NCBI GenBank assembly: GCA_960531495.1
Contig: OY482862.1
Location: 186,001-250,000 of the forward strand
Length of the DNA: 64,000 nt
Direction of reading: 5' to 3'
DNA from: Zeus faber
Taxonomy: Eukaryota > Chordata > Actinopteri > Zeiformes > Zeidae
Shown here: positions 44,901 through 56,849 of the stretch, one piece after another
Numbering within the stretch: the first letter of the stretch is position 1
How the letters are laid out: each line of letters opens with the position of its first letter
Translations under genes and position numbers: made by a program
Notes under the pieces: model-generated
What the model saw: the letters and a program-made list of their open reading frames with translations, nothing else
Told to the model about the DNA's origin: nothing
The model's database searches: none

Positions 44901-45330
44901 CCATGGTAGAACAGTTTGTACCCGGCTCCGATACTCCTCGCCTTATTCCCCTTCCACCTGGTCTCTTGTACACATAGTACACCTACCTTCCTGCTCTCCA
45001 TTATGTCAGCCAGCTCTCTCTCTTTACCCTTCATAGTACCAACGTTCAAAGTTCTTCTCTCAACTCTACTCTCCTCTCCTGCTGTCTCCGGAGACACCTT
45101 CCCCCTCTTCAGCTTCTTCGGCCGACAGTAGCACAATTTCCACTGGCACCTTGTTGGCTAACGGCACTAGTGGTGGTCGTTGTTAACCCGGGCCTCAACC
45201 AATCTGGTATGGAAATCAGATTTGTTGTCCTCATGTTTGATTTAGCATGGTTTCTACACCGGATGCCGTTCCTGTTGCAACCCTCTCTATTCATTCGGGC
45301 TTGGGACCGGAACTGATGATACTTCATGCT
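41990..45330 (-). mobile_element. RTE-type LINE, copy 2
   Basis: The minus strand carries a longer relative of the RTE at 2,690-4,419. 5' UTR (about 45,140-45,330), endonuclease (44,115-45,136; LNVGTMKGKERELADI, LCVQETRWKG, YHGVDGRRNGVG, QVDYILCRRCNLKEI), linker, RT start (43,585-44,082; KKMKSGKAVGPDDIPGEALE), then, after an inserted solo LTR, RT palm (42,200-42,906; NNYREIKL, EVGLHQGSALSPFLLAMVMD, MMFADEIVICSE) and a C-terminal piece RVKGKVYRTVVRPAMLYGLE (about 42,020-42,080). The palm reads FADE where FADD is expected, so one catalytic Asp is lost. Multiple frameshifts are present. The 3' end is missing or merges into a CA repeat at 41,912-41,950. Confidence 0.9.
42907..43533 (-). repeat. 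Solo LTR inside RTE copy 2
   Basis: A 627-bp block splits a continuous RTE coding segment and is flanked by AGTAC on both sides (42,902-42,906 and 43,534-43,538). On the minus strand it starts TGTTATAAG and ends TTAACG, nearly the standard TG...CA. It has a GCATAAAAGC TATA-like box (about 43,105-43,115 on the + strand as GCTTTTATGC) and an ATTAAA further on. The upstream (U3) part has a duplicated block of about 60 bp with GCTTAGCCT and GAGTACA cores. No internal coding sequence is present, so it is best read as a solo LTR. Confidence 0.78.
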
Positions 45331-45990
45331 TTATTATAATTATTATTATTCAGTTATTATTATTATGCACGCTTAAAACCCTATCTCTATTCTACACATT
45401 TTTAAAATTCCTATTTTATCTTGGATTTTATAATCAATTTTCTTACTCGTCTCAACACATACTTCACAAGCCAAATACAGTAAATGCCAAATTTACTTAT
45501 GCCCCGCCTGAGCAGTCCTTTAAGTTCTTAAAGCAGTAACTTTTGATTTATTTATTCTTAATCTGAGCAGACCTTTAGGTTTTTTTTATCTTTTATATTG
45601 GTTATCATGGAGACCGGTCCGTTCAGGCCTTGACGTTTTCTTAACGCAGAGCAGTATCTACCGGATTTATTTCATCCAACCCGAGCAGTCCTTCAAATTC
45701 ATAAATCTTGAAGTGGTTACTGTGGGAGACCTATCCATGCATACCTGTTTCCAAACACAGATTTGTATCATAGGTTTTTGACACTTATGCATGCTTTCCT
45801 ATATTCCTGCAACTCAAAAATACCTCTGCTGCCTATACTTTTTGTTAATTAATTTGAAGGTCCTACTTACTGCTTAGCCTTTAGAGATGGTCGGCACAAA
45901 CCAGAAAAAAACTTCTAACTTGCCAGTTTGGACCCTCCTGGGGCTCTGCAGCTCTTGGGACCACTTTTACAACCCTGCTCGCAGCACCAA
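45330..45990 (-). other. ERV3 leader with recurrent GAGCAG motifs
   Basis: AT-rich sequence between the primer-site-like motif (about 45,974-45,990) and the RTE LINE. The motif (C)GAGCAG(T/A)CCTT(T/C)AA occurs at about 45,509, 45,563 and 45,682, with a partial fourth at 45,646, each on the + strand. Confidence 0.5.
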
Positions 45991-45993
45991 TTA

Positions 45994-46264
45994 TGTCGTG
46001 GACAGTAATTCTTAATTTCTTCATGAAAAAGGCACTAGTCGAGGTGGATAGGGTTACAAGTAGACTGTATTACAGAGTAATAAGTAAAAAAATATAACTA
46101 ACTCCTCATGCATTTCTTTTTATAGGTGATTGATGGGGGGCCTTGTAGGGGCCCATTTCCTGACTGCCTTTCACATCTGCTTCTAATTGTGGCATACCCA
46201 GTGCAAAAACATGTTTACTTATCCGTTGATTTTCCTTGAATATAAGCTTAAAATTATACTATAC
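45994..46264 (-). repeat. ERV3 candidate 5' LTR
   Basis: Starts TGTCGTGGACAG on the + strand, next to the putative primer site. Similarity to the left block ends at 46,264, where a decayed LINE begins, so the true upstream end of this LTR is uncertain. Confidence 0.5.
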
Positions 46265-46299
46265 CCCACACCACATCACCAAACCAAAAAACTGCTACA

Positions 46300-47450
46300 G
46301 GCCTGCTGGGAAAGGGAGAGAACAGTAAAATTTTGTTTTGGTTGCAGCAGCAAGAGACCTGGAAGTGTATGGAATAGAGTTCTGCCCAACGTTGATGTAG
46401 CGGGTGGGTTTTTGGACTAAGGGTATTAGATTTAAAATGACTACAGTTTAAGACAGGGAAGTGCGGATTCAGTAAATTCGTTTTACAGAAAGTAAATACA
46501 CAGAGTACGTACAGGTGTTTATGGTTAGATCAAAAGATCCAAAAACAAACAACACTGGTTCTGCAGTTGCAGTTCCTAGCCAGAGTCTCAATAAGCAAAT
46601 GGCAAACAAACTCCTTGAGTGTAAAGACGATAGAGTTGTCTACCATTTGGATGGCTTTAGAGTGGATTGAACAAGCCAAACCTAACAGAGCTCTGATCTG
46701 TAGTAACTCAGCATCTGGTCTGTACAGCTGAAGGCTAGGTTCATCCAGTAAATGCCAAGACCTACTATTTGAAATAATGGAAATACATTCATGAGTAATA
46801 AGGCACTGTGTTTACAATCATTTGTGTTTTTGCACACATGGACATTATGGGTAATGAGAGAGTGGACAAGTTAGCCAAGCAAGCTGGTAAAAAAGAAAAC
46901 AGACACCACAATTAAACTTTCAAAATCAGAGGGAAAGGGTATTGGGTGGAAGAAAATCAATGGGTTGGCAGCAGCACTGTAATCAGGAGATAAAATTAAG
47001 ACAACTGCATGTAACAAAATAGAGTGGATATTGAGAGAAACAGGGAAGGAAACAAAAAAGAGGAGGTCATAATGACCAGACTAACAATAGCACACAGTAA
47101 CCTGAATGGGACTCTCCACATTATCGGGAAGCATCCAACTGGACTACAGCATGTTAACATTGTCAGGTACCAGGAACAGTAGAATGTACTTTTTAACTGC
47201 AGGAAATATACTTCAGAGAGAAAGAATATGATGGAGGGAATGGAAAGATAAGCACTAACAGTAGCATGGTTAAAGGGCACACTGGAGTGTGGTGGAAGTA
47301 GACCAGACAGGAAGTATATGGTCAGCTTTCTTAAGAGAACACTATAGTTAACTCCAGAAGATGGTAGTAATGGAACTCCAAGGATACAAGCTGCCGGTAA
47401 ATACTGAAGAAGAAGAAAGCAGGAAGTGTAAAGCCTTCAATTTTGAGCGT
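46300..47450 (+). mobile_element. Decayed LINE 3' region with RNase H domain (I/Nimb-like)
   Basis: No long open frame remains, but the + strand shows in order a TDGSKDPKTNNTGSAVAVP-like RNase H start (about 46,530-46,590; the reading is from a partly broken frame), an HMDIMGNERVDKLAKQA block (about 46,835-46,890, the RNase H end), TRLTIAHSNLNGTLHIIGKH (about 47,075-47,135), a CRKYTSER-type block and a tail GAAGAAGAAGAAAG at about 47,407-47,420. The RNase H placement after RT, the GTLHIIGKHPTGL block and the GAA tail are as I remember for fish I/Nimb-type LINEs. Stops and frameshifts are numerous. Confidence 0.72.
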
Positions 47451-47554
47451 TCACCAGGGGCGTTTGCCATTTTCAAAATTACAAGATATGTTTAAAATGT
47501 TATTTCTGTGCAAAATGATCCGACAATGTACACTAATATGATTGTATAGAAAAA

Positions 47555-48775
<1,221 letters not shown>

Positions 48776-48879
48776 TGGTCTGGCGCAGTGTAGTTTGCCC
48801 AAAATGTCTATTTTTGTTGTGTAGTACTTTGAAATAACTGGACATTCTGATCAAAGAATCCCTCACCTTTGTGCATGCA

Positions 48880-51170
48880 GTGAAATGCCGGAGGAGAGGG
48901 AGACTTGCTGGTGCACTTGTGCGGCTCCGTCGACGCGAACATAGCACACCGTTACCTGGAATATTTCTGTCTAACGTGTGTTCACTGGGTAACACACTGG
49001 ATGAGTTTCAGCTACTGTAGGGGAAGAACAGAGACTTTTCTTCATCTTCTGTTTTGTGCTTCATGGAGATGTGGCTGAGTGGAATGATACCGGACTTTGT
49101 GCTGCAGCTGGCAGGCTTACAACTCTTCAGAGTGGATCGGGACAAATCCGGCGGCAAAACAAAAGGTGGAGGTTTGTGTTTTTACACTAACTGTAGCTGG
49201 TGTAATAATGTGACAGTGATCCTACAGCACTGTTTTCCTGATCTGGACTTTTTTTTCAATAACTGCAAACCCTCCTTTTCTCCCTTTGAGTTTGTTTCAT
49301 TTATACTGGTCGGTGTTTACATGCCACCATAGACCAACGTGCAGGAGGCACAGCGCAAGCTCACCAACCAGATACGATGTGTAGAACGGACAAACCCAGA
49401 CTCCCTAGTTATTTTCCTTGGTGACTTTAACAAAGGAAACCTCAGCCATGAACTCCCCAAATATAGACAGTTTATTAAATGCCCCACCACAGAGCAGAAT
49501 ACTTTGGACCACTGTTACACCACAGTAAGCAGTACCTATCATGCCACAGATCTGCACTGGGACACTCTGACAAGTCATGGTCCACCTGATTCCTGCATAC
49601 AGGCAGATATTAAAGCTGTTTAAACCTGTAGTGAGGACATCAAAGAAGGGGACCAGTGAAGCTGTGGAGGATCTTCAGGCTTGCTCGGACTGCACAGACC
49701 GGGATGTTTTCAGGGCTGCTACCAACAGTCTGGATGAGTATGCTAGGCTGCAACATCATACATCAGCTTTTTGTGAGGAGAGCTGTGTACCATCACATTC
49801 CAGGGTAAGTTACAACAACGACAAGGCCTGGTTCACAGTTAAACTCAGTCAGCTAAGGTAGGAGAAGGAAGAGGCATTCAGGGGTGGGGACAGAGACATG
49901 TTTATAGTGACTAAGTACAGGTTTAGCAAGGAGATACTAAATGACTGTACTCAAAGAAACCCAAACACCAGTTCAAAGCCAGTAACTCTGCCTCTGTCTG
50001 GAAAGGGCTCAGACAAATCACTATCCTCAAAAAAAACCTCCTCACTCCATGAACAACTCACGCCTGGCCAATGACCTGAACAACTTCTGCTGTTGCTTTG
50101 AATGGCAATGGTACAGCTGACACCCTCCACTGTGACACCTTCCACCAACCCCAGCCTACCAGCTCCACCTCCCCCACCACAGCAGGAGAATGGACCTCTT
50201 CACAGCTACTCACCTCAGAGGCCCCCGCTCCTCCCTCACCACAGTGATGACTCTTTCAGTCCTGGAGAGAATAAAAATCATAAAGGTCAAATTTGTCTTG
50301 GTGTTTGGTGCATACAGGAAACAGAAATGTAAAATAGAACAACAGGAAAATGTATTGGTATAATATATCAGAATATGTAAAATAAGGCGTTTTTTTATTT
50401 TTTTATAAAGAGCTGCACAGTTTGTGCAGGGATGTGCAAATGTTCTGAGTATGAACTTAAATGGTATGTGCAATGTGCACGGATAACAGTCCACTGGAAC
50501 TTACATATAAATTCAAATCACGGCGTACAGGTCTGTGGAGTTTCTATGGGGGGAGGCGATGAGGGTCCGTTTCAGTGGGGCTCCTTGGCCTTGTTGATGA
50601 GGCCAGTTGCAGACAGGGAGAATCTGTGCTTGTGGTGAGATGTTTTTGCCTTGTTGGACCGCATCCTCCTGTTAGAGGGAAGTGTTTCAAACAGTTTGTG
50701 TCTGGGGTGGTGGACTCCTCAGGAACCTATGCCAGGATCCTGTTTGTGGATTTCAGCTGTACTTCAACACAATCATCCTTGCTCTTCTGCAGGACAAGCT
50801 GTCCATGCTGAGCGTGCCTGACTCCACCTGCAGGTGGATCACAGACTTCCTGTCTGACAGGAGGCAGCACGTGAAGCTGGGAAAACACGTCTCTGACTCC
50901 CGGGCCATAAGCACCGGTTCCCCTCAAGGCCGTGTTCTTTCTTCTCTGCTCTTCTCCCTGTATACCAACAGCTGCACCTCCAGCAGAGAACGTACTTCCT
51001 GCGGCAGCTGAGGAAGTTCAACCTGCCAGAGACGATGATGGTGCACTTCCACACCTCCATTATTGTGTCCATCCTCACCTCCTCCATCCCCATCTGGTAC
51101 GCTGCTGCAACCACAAAGAGCAAGGGCAGACTACAGCCTGTCATTCGCCCCACTGAGGAGGTGATTGGCA
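48880..51170 (+). mobile_element. L2/Rex1-type LINE, partial and decayed
   Basis: Endonuclease region at 49,050-49,620: [72 protein letters not shown]. Then FCEESCVPSHSRVSYNND and a linker (49,620-50,250). RT palm at 50,740-51,000: STCRWITDFLSDRRQHVKLG and STGSPQGRVLSSLLFSLYTN, then the post-RT block RQLRKFNLPETMMVHFHTSI to about 51,165. A segment at 50,262-50,690 is not coding and looks like an inserted 3'-UTR piece of a related LINE. The fingers and YADD parts of RT are not found. Frameshifts and stops are common. Confidence 0.82.
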
Positions 51171-51171
51171 G

Positions 51172-51545
51172 TCTGTGCCTGGCACCCACGGCCCGAGTTC
51201 TGTGCCTGTGGCTGTGTCTTGTGCCTGCACTTGTGTGTCGGTTGTATGTGTGCGCCCCTGGGGTGCGGGATCTCCTTGTGCTCCCTGGGACTGGGTTATG
51301 CTCCCCGGGGCTCGGCCTGGGGGTTGCTCTGCGGGCTTCTGGCTTCTCTGGGGGTCTTCTGAGGCTGCAGGGCGGGGGGGCATGGTCTTTCCTGCAGCCG
51401 TGGGGTGTCTATGCAGCTGCGGAGCTCAGGGAGGGCTTCAGGCCCGCTACTTGGAGGCACCACGACAAATACTGACCTTATACACCAGAACCAATTGGGA
51501 TAAGTCCTGTACACTCACCGGTGGACACCTCACACACACACACAC
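51172..51545 (+). mobile_element. L1 3'-UTR fragment (sense)
   Basis: Matches the L1-A 3' UTR from about 32,060 to 32,420: GTATGTGTGCGCCCCTGGGG, GGCTTCTGGCTTCTCTGGGG, GGATAAGTCCTGTACACTCA and a short CA run at 51,530-51,545. It joins the L2/Rex1-type LINE abruptly at about 51,171, so it is a rearranged or internal fragment, without the 3' tail. Confidence 0.8.
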
Positions 51546-51645
51546 CACCAACACCGTTCAAAAGAATCGGATCGTTCATGAATGACCCAACACTACAGTA
51601 GAAGCAGCATGGAGCATCCGTGCACCCCATGCTGCTGATGAGCGC
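51546..51645. other. Spacer with hairpin next to ERV2
   Basis: About 100 bp of unassigned sequence. AGCAGCATGG (51,603-51,612) and CCATGCTGCT (51,627-51,636) could form a 10-bp stem with a 14-base loop. The 4-bp repeat GCGC at 51,642-51,645 matches that after the ERV2 3' LTR. Confidence 0.5.
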
Positions 51646-51879
51646 TGTGCAGGCAAAATCCTCCTTTTCCGCTTCTACAATAACATGTTTACCAAGCACT
51701 ATCTGAACAGCATGCACCCTAGGCAAGGACACACTATTACCAAAACAAGGAACACCTGTGACCTGCTAGCAGAACACACAAAGACACAGTCGAAGGCAAA
51801 TCCTTACAAGGACTTCAAGGTCATCAACAGACGGGGCAGTGCATCACCCCACCCAAACTGTCTCACACATAGCACCACA
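51646..51879 (+). repeat. ERV2 5' LTR (part left of the Tc1)
   Basis: Begins TGTGCAGGCAAAATCCTCC and aligns with 60,447-60,679. A Tc1 fragment is inserted at the TA at 51,880-51,881. Confidence 0.85.
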
Positions 51880-51881
51880 TA

Positions 51882-52405
51882 CAGTGGTGCAAAAAAGTAT
51901 TTAGTCAGCCACCAATTGTGCAAGTTCTCCCACTTAAAAAGATGAGAGAGGCCTGTTATTTTCATCACAGGTATACCTCAACTATGAGAGACAAAACGAG
52001 AAAGAAAATCCAGAAAATCACATTGTCTGATTTTTAAAGAATTTATTTGCAAATTATGGTGGAAAATAAGTATTTGGTCAATAACAAAAGTTCATCTCAA
52101 TACTTTGTTATATACCCTTTGATTGCAATGACAGAGGTCAAATGTTTTTTGTAAGTCTTCACAAGGTTTTCACACACTGTTGCTGGTATTTTGGCCCATT
52201 CCTCCATGCAGATCTCCTCTAGAGCAGTGATGTTTTGGGGCTGTCGCTGGGCAACACAGACTTTCAACTCCCTCCAAAGATTTTCTATGGGGTTGAGATC
52301 TGGAGACTGGCTAGGCCACTCCAGGACCTTGAAATGCTTCTTACGAAGCCACTCCTTCGTTGCCCGGGCGGTGTTTGGGATCATTGTCATGCTGAAAGAC
52401 CCAGC
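51882..52405 (-). mobile_element. Tc1-type transposon fragment (second Tc1 family)
   Basis: Starts with the inverted repeat CAGTGGTGCAAAAAAGTATT after TA, a Tc1 family widespread in fish. The minus strand (52,097-52,405) encodes the transposase C-terminus with [19 protein letters not shown], including the third catalytic residue (Glu), and ends GYITKY. Similarity stops at about 52,405, where the remaining transposase and the other terminal repeat are missing. The family differs from the Tc1 at 4,420 and 56,850. Confidence 0.92.
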
Positions 52406-52834
52406 CGGATCCACGGATCGATTGTGATTTTGAAGAAAATTCTGAAATTGTGTCTATTTATAAAATAGAGGACCTTGGAATAATCTGCGGAGGTTAAAGT
52501 CCTCTACAGACTTACAGTGTAGAGGTTAAAGTCCTCTACAAACTTACGGTGCATGCATGCCAGGCTGGAGGCCCATAAAAGTAGGAGGTTAAAGTCCTTC
52601 AATAATTAAATGAGGTTAAAGTCCTCTAGAAAATAGGAGGTTAGAGTCCTTCTATAATTAAATGTAAAAACCTGAGGTTGGAGTCCTCTAGAAATTTACT
52701 CGTTTTAGTCCTCAAATAGCAGTCCTATTTCCAAAAAACAGTCAGTTTCCGGAATAAATAAATATATATTTAATATATAAATAATAAATATTGCGTGGGT
52801 TTTCTAAAAAAAAAAAAAAAAAAAAAAACACAAC
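52406..52834 (+). other. ERV2 leader with GAGGTTAAAGTCCTC repeats
   Basis: Six spaced copies of a (G)GAGGTTAAAGTCCT(C) motif occur at about 52,489-52,695. In the full motif GAGG and CCTC can pair around a short loop. A run of about 21 A lies at 52,807-52,828, just before the gag start. No primer site is identified. Confidence 0.7.
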
Positions 52835-53884
52835 ATGGGGTCTACGCCAAGTAAGGATAAACCAGATTGGGGTTCTCCGATCAATATGCGAATGAGAACT
52901 AAAAATGGGGACAAATGCATGTCATGTCTGGAAGACTGGGTCGCGTACGGCGGATTTCCTGTGATGGGAAGTTTAAGTATGACCCAGTTAGGGAAAGTGG
53001 GTGAGAGAATTGCGGAGGAAGAAAAGAGATTGAGAAAGAAAAAGAAAGTGTCGAAGAAAGATTTAGACAGAATGGATGTCCATAAACAATGTCTAGGGAT
53101 ATGGACAAAGAGGCAGAAGCACGAGCCAGAAGTCAGGAAATGGGAAAAAATAAGAGTTTGAAATGTGAAAAGTCTGAAAAACCTGTGCTTGCCACTGATA
53201 CACCCCCCCCCCCCTCTCTATCCGAGTCTGACCCAGGATGATCATGAGAGACGAAGGGACGACTGGGTGCCACCATATCCACCACCTAATGTGCAGCCTA
53301 ATGCCTCCCACGGCCCTTCCAGAAAGCTTCGCGTCCGCATCCTCTGTGTCCACAACTGACGACTCCACCCTGCTGACTTCCCCATCAACACCACCTGCCC
53401 TACCGCGCCCCATGGTGGTTCCAACGTCACCAAAGACTATCCTGTCAGCTCACACACAACTCGGGGAGGCGCTGTTTTCCATGCTTTAACCATGCCATCA
53501 GATTTCCAAGCCCCGATGGTGGAGTTCCCCGGACCGGACGGCACTGCGGTCCTAGTCCATTGCCAAATGGATGGGGAGATGCGCGATTCCATCAAAGACT
53601 GGCCGGATGTCACCCGTGGAGGAAAAGCCCTCGCGGACGTCCTCGGCATCTGGTGCCGTGCATGGCGTCCCACCGGTATGGAATTCAAAAGACATCTCCT
53701 TCTCCACTTTAAGCCAGGAAACTACTCCAGCATCACACGCGATGTAGAAGAAAACAACCCAGACCTGCTCCGACCACGCACCGCCGATTGGGATGATGCT
53801 GACCTGTGGGAAAGATGGGTCGAATCAGTAGTTCCGATCCATCGAACGCAACTTCCCGGTCAGATTCGACATCGGAAAGATTAG
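52835..53884 (+). pseudogene. ERV2 gag region
   Basis: Starts MGSTPSKDK, with the N-terminal Gly typical of myristoylated matrix proteins, then a basic matrix-like region to 53,160, a proline-rich segment with PPPPLYPSL and PPYPPPN (53,200-53,300, late-domain-like), and a capsid-like part at 53,490-53,884 (MVEFPGPDGTAVLVHC, FCRAWRP-type block, LLLHFKPGNYSSI). The layout matches fish gamma/epsilon-like Gag. It is broken. Confidence 0.78.
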
Positions 53885-56460
53885 AGACTGCCGCCAAAAA
53901 CCCGATGAACCAGTCGGGTTTTTTATCATTGCACGATGGACGCTTGCACGTCCTTCTCAGTACACGTTCGTCCTGAAGGCGGTGTAGAATCCCAGGGAAT
54001 GCCCTGAACCACGTTGACGCCAACTGCGCTACCCCAACCCCAAACGCTCAGTGGGCCCCGTTCGGATCTGATCCCCGCCCGTTGGCATCTCCATCACCTC
54101 CACACTCAAAGGGCTGAGGGTTGTGGCGACGCCAACAGATCACACCCATGTCCGCCTCGACGCGGTCCTACCAGTGGTGGATGGGTGCCACCGTTGGCAG
54201 CAGACTGTCACGCGCCGCGGCACCATTTGTTAATCCTGATTCCAATCACATGTCCGCCGAAGATCTCCACTGCACCTCGCACATACACCGCAGACCAGAC
54301 AAAACATACAAGGACGAGTTTTATCGTTAACAAACTGACCGCCTCATCACATCTGATATCTTTTTCAATTCAGAGCGTTGTGTAGTTTCCATACACCACG
54401 ACCCCGACCAACAGTCGTTGTTTACCGTCCCCAATTCAGCCCCACGTCTCTATTTCCAAATCTCCACACCAAACGTCACACACCGGCAGTGTCTTTTTTC
54501 TCCTACGGCGAATGCGTTTAAACTACTATGCGTCGCACCGCTCTCCACTCTCCGAACCGCTCAGCTCGTGCCGGACGAGGCCCACACTGGTCGTTACCTA
54601 TTCAAACCGCCAACACCCTCCGACATCTCCCCGTTGCTGACCCAAGTCCCACCCACTCTGGGGGCGGCTGTCCCCCGGTGCACGTCAAACCCAAATCCCC
54701 GTCACAAAAACAAAATCCATTGCGACAGGAAGCTATCGATGGCCTCACCCCCGTCTTTGAGTCCCTCCTTGACGCGGGAATTATCATCCCATGTGACGAC
54801 TCCCCTGTCCAGACACCTCTATTCCCAGTCAAGAAAATCCGACCTCAAGGGCAGCCCACCAAGTGGCGCTTTGTCCAGGACCGTTTATGCGGCCATCGAC
54901 CCCCCCGCTCCAAATGTTCCCAACCCATACACTATCATGAGTCGAATCCCTTTTTTCTCTGTCCCAGTCCACCCAGACTCCCAGTTTTGATTCGCCTTCC
55001 ACTTCGCTGGAAAATGCTACACTTGGACGTGCCTCTGCCAGGGCTTAACCTGCAGCCCCACCCTCTTCTGCCCGCAGCCTCGCCCCCCTCGTCGTTTCCA
55101 AGGGAACGGCCCTCCTGCAGTATGTGAACGACCTTCTCATCGCCGCTCCCACGAAGGCCCAGTGCGAACAGGACACCCTTACACTCCTGCGGCCCCTCTC
55201 ATCTGAGGGTCAAAAGGTTTCTCTAAACAAACTTCAGTTTGTCTCCCAGAAGGTGGTCTTCCTTGGTCACGTCGTCACCCCTCAGGGAACAACTTTGTCA
55301 AGCCCATCCTGCACCACCGGAAAGTGGCGGCCCTTTTGGAGGCCATCCTCCTCCCCCTCTCCATTGCTGTTTGTAAATGCGCCGCACACACCTCCAACAC
55401 AGACCCCATCTCCCTCGGCAACGCCCGCGCCGACGCAGCCGCCAAGGCCGCGGCACGCAGCCCCCTCCCTCATTCCTCCTCCCTCTACTCATCCACCCCT
55501 TCCCTCACACCCCCCTCCCTCACTGACCTCCTCTCCCTCTCTTCCACAGACGAACGCAGGCTTTGGTCCAGCTGTGGGGCCACCCTCCGCGAAGGCATTT
55601 GGATGAAAAAAACCCTGCCTGCCCAGGCGCCTGTTCCCCTGTTTCGTTAAGTTGTCACATGGTTTGGACCATGTGTCAAAAGGAGGGATGTGCACGGCAG
55701 TACAAACACATTGGTTCACGAACGGCTTTTCCATATTTGCAGCAACATATTGCAACATGTGTGTAATTTGCGCCCAACACAACCCTGGCAGGCCAAAGGG
55801 CCTCACACACCCCGCCGCACACCCAACCCCAACGCGCCCATTCCAACATGTAATGATGGACTTCGTCGAACTTACACCGTGCAGAAACAAAAAATACTGT
55901 CTGGTCATGGTTGACATGTTTACCAAATGGGTGGAAGCTTTCCCCGCCAAACATGCCACGGCGTCAACAGTAGCGAAAGCCTTACTGATAGATATAATTC
56001 CCAGATGGGGAATCCCAGAAAAACTGTCATCCAACAATGGCCGCCATTTTGTAAACAACATCCTCACACAGTCGACGCATTTCCAATTTGATTTAAAAAC
56101 ACACTGCAGCAACCACCCGCAATCTGGGGGTGCTGTAGAACGCGAAAACAGGTCGCTCAAAAACAAACTGGCTAAATGCTGCCGCGAACGAAACGAACGT
56201 CGCTCAAAAACAAACTGGCTAAATGCTGCAGCGAAACGAACGTCAACTGGGTAGATGCGCTGCCCATCGTGCTGATGTATATGAGAATGCGATTGCACCC
56301 GGGAAATAACCTTTCCCCTTTCATGGTCCCTTTTGTAGCTCCTCCCAATGTGGGACTGGGACCTCCACCGATGGAGACCAACCTCTGCGAAGACACGCTG
56401 GTAAGATATTGCATTTCCTTAACCAAATCTCTTTCTGAAATCAGACAACAGGTAGGCTCT
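53885..56460 (+). pseudogene. ERV2 pro-pol region
   Basis: Decayed polymerase. RT-like sequence with HVKPKSPSQKQNPLRQEAID and GLTPVFESLLDAGIII at 54,680-54,790, YVNDLLIAAPTKAQCEQD (the YxDD box region, 55,119-55,175) and KVVFLGHVVTPQG (55,250-55,290). An RNase H end-like stretch is at 55,370-55,450. Integrase is best preserved at 55,790-56,300: HVMMDFVELTPCRNKKYCLV, MFTKWVEAFPAKHAT, WGIPEKLSSNNGRHFV, HCSNHPQSGGAVERENRSLK. A short tandem duplication is visible at about 56,155-56,225. It is a fossil with many interruptions. Confidence 0.82.
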
Positions 56461-56849
56461 GCCTTACCCCAAGCGCCGTCCAACCTGGCACCCATTCCGA
56501 CTCCCCGGCCTATATGCCGTGCGCGGCACACTAACCATTTTGTTTATAATCACTGTAATAATAGTTGCACCTTGGATCTGGTATGACATGCACTCTGACG
56601 CTACACTGACCACCGACCCTGACACCAACGTCACCCCCTCGTTCCGCCCAATTCGCGTTAAGCGCGCCATTTATTCAGGAAACGAACAAACTAGATATGT
56701 CACAGGCGTCATAGAACCTGGTGCGCGGAACGTTACTTTCTCTGCGTGTTGAACGACACTACCCTCGCTGGCGTCATTGTTTACCCCTGCGATTACTTTC
56801 CCCATTCATGTTATGACGATGGACTCACCCTTGGCGGGACGACAATATA

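Larger units (their letters stand above)
40846..46264 (-). mobile_element. ERV3: relic provirus of the ERV1 lineage
   Basis: Two related blocks in the same orientation, 40,846-41,159 and 45,994-46,264, look like LTRs (shared CTTCTAATTNTGGCATACCC and GTTGATTTTCCTTNAATATA blocks). Left of the right-hand block, on the minus strand, lies TGGTGCTGCGAGCAGGG, placed like a primer binding site. A leader with recurrent GAGCAGTCCTT motifs follows (45,330-45,975). Near 41,350-41,800 the minus strand reads gag-like matrix sequence with the same WPKEGT-type block and basic region as ERV1, plus a proline-rich motif. Only LTRs, leader and part of gag are recognised; it is a heavily broken fossil. An RTE LINE is inserted into it. 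Confidence 0.6.

Noticed and set aside
52489-52695. CRISPR-like array (regular short repeats).
   Set aside because: Spacing is irregular, units diverge, and the context is a retroviral leader in a fish genome.
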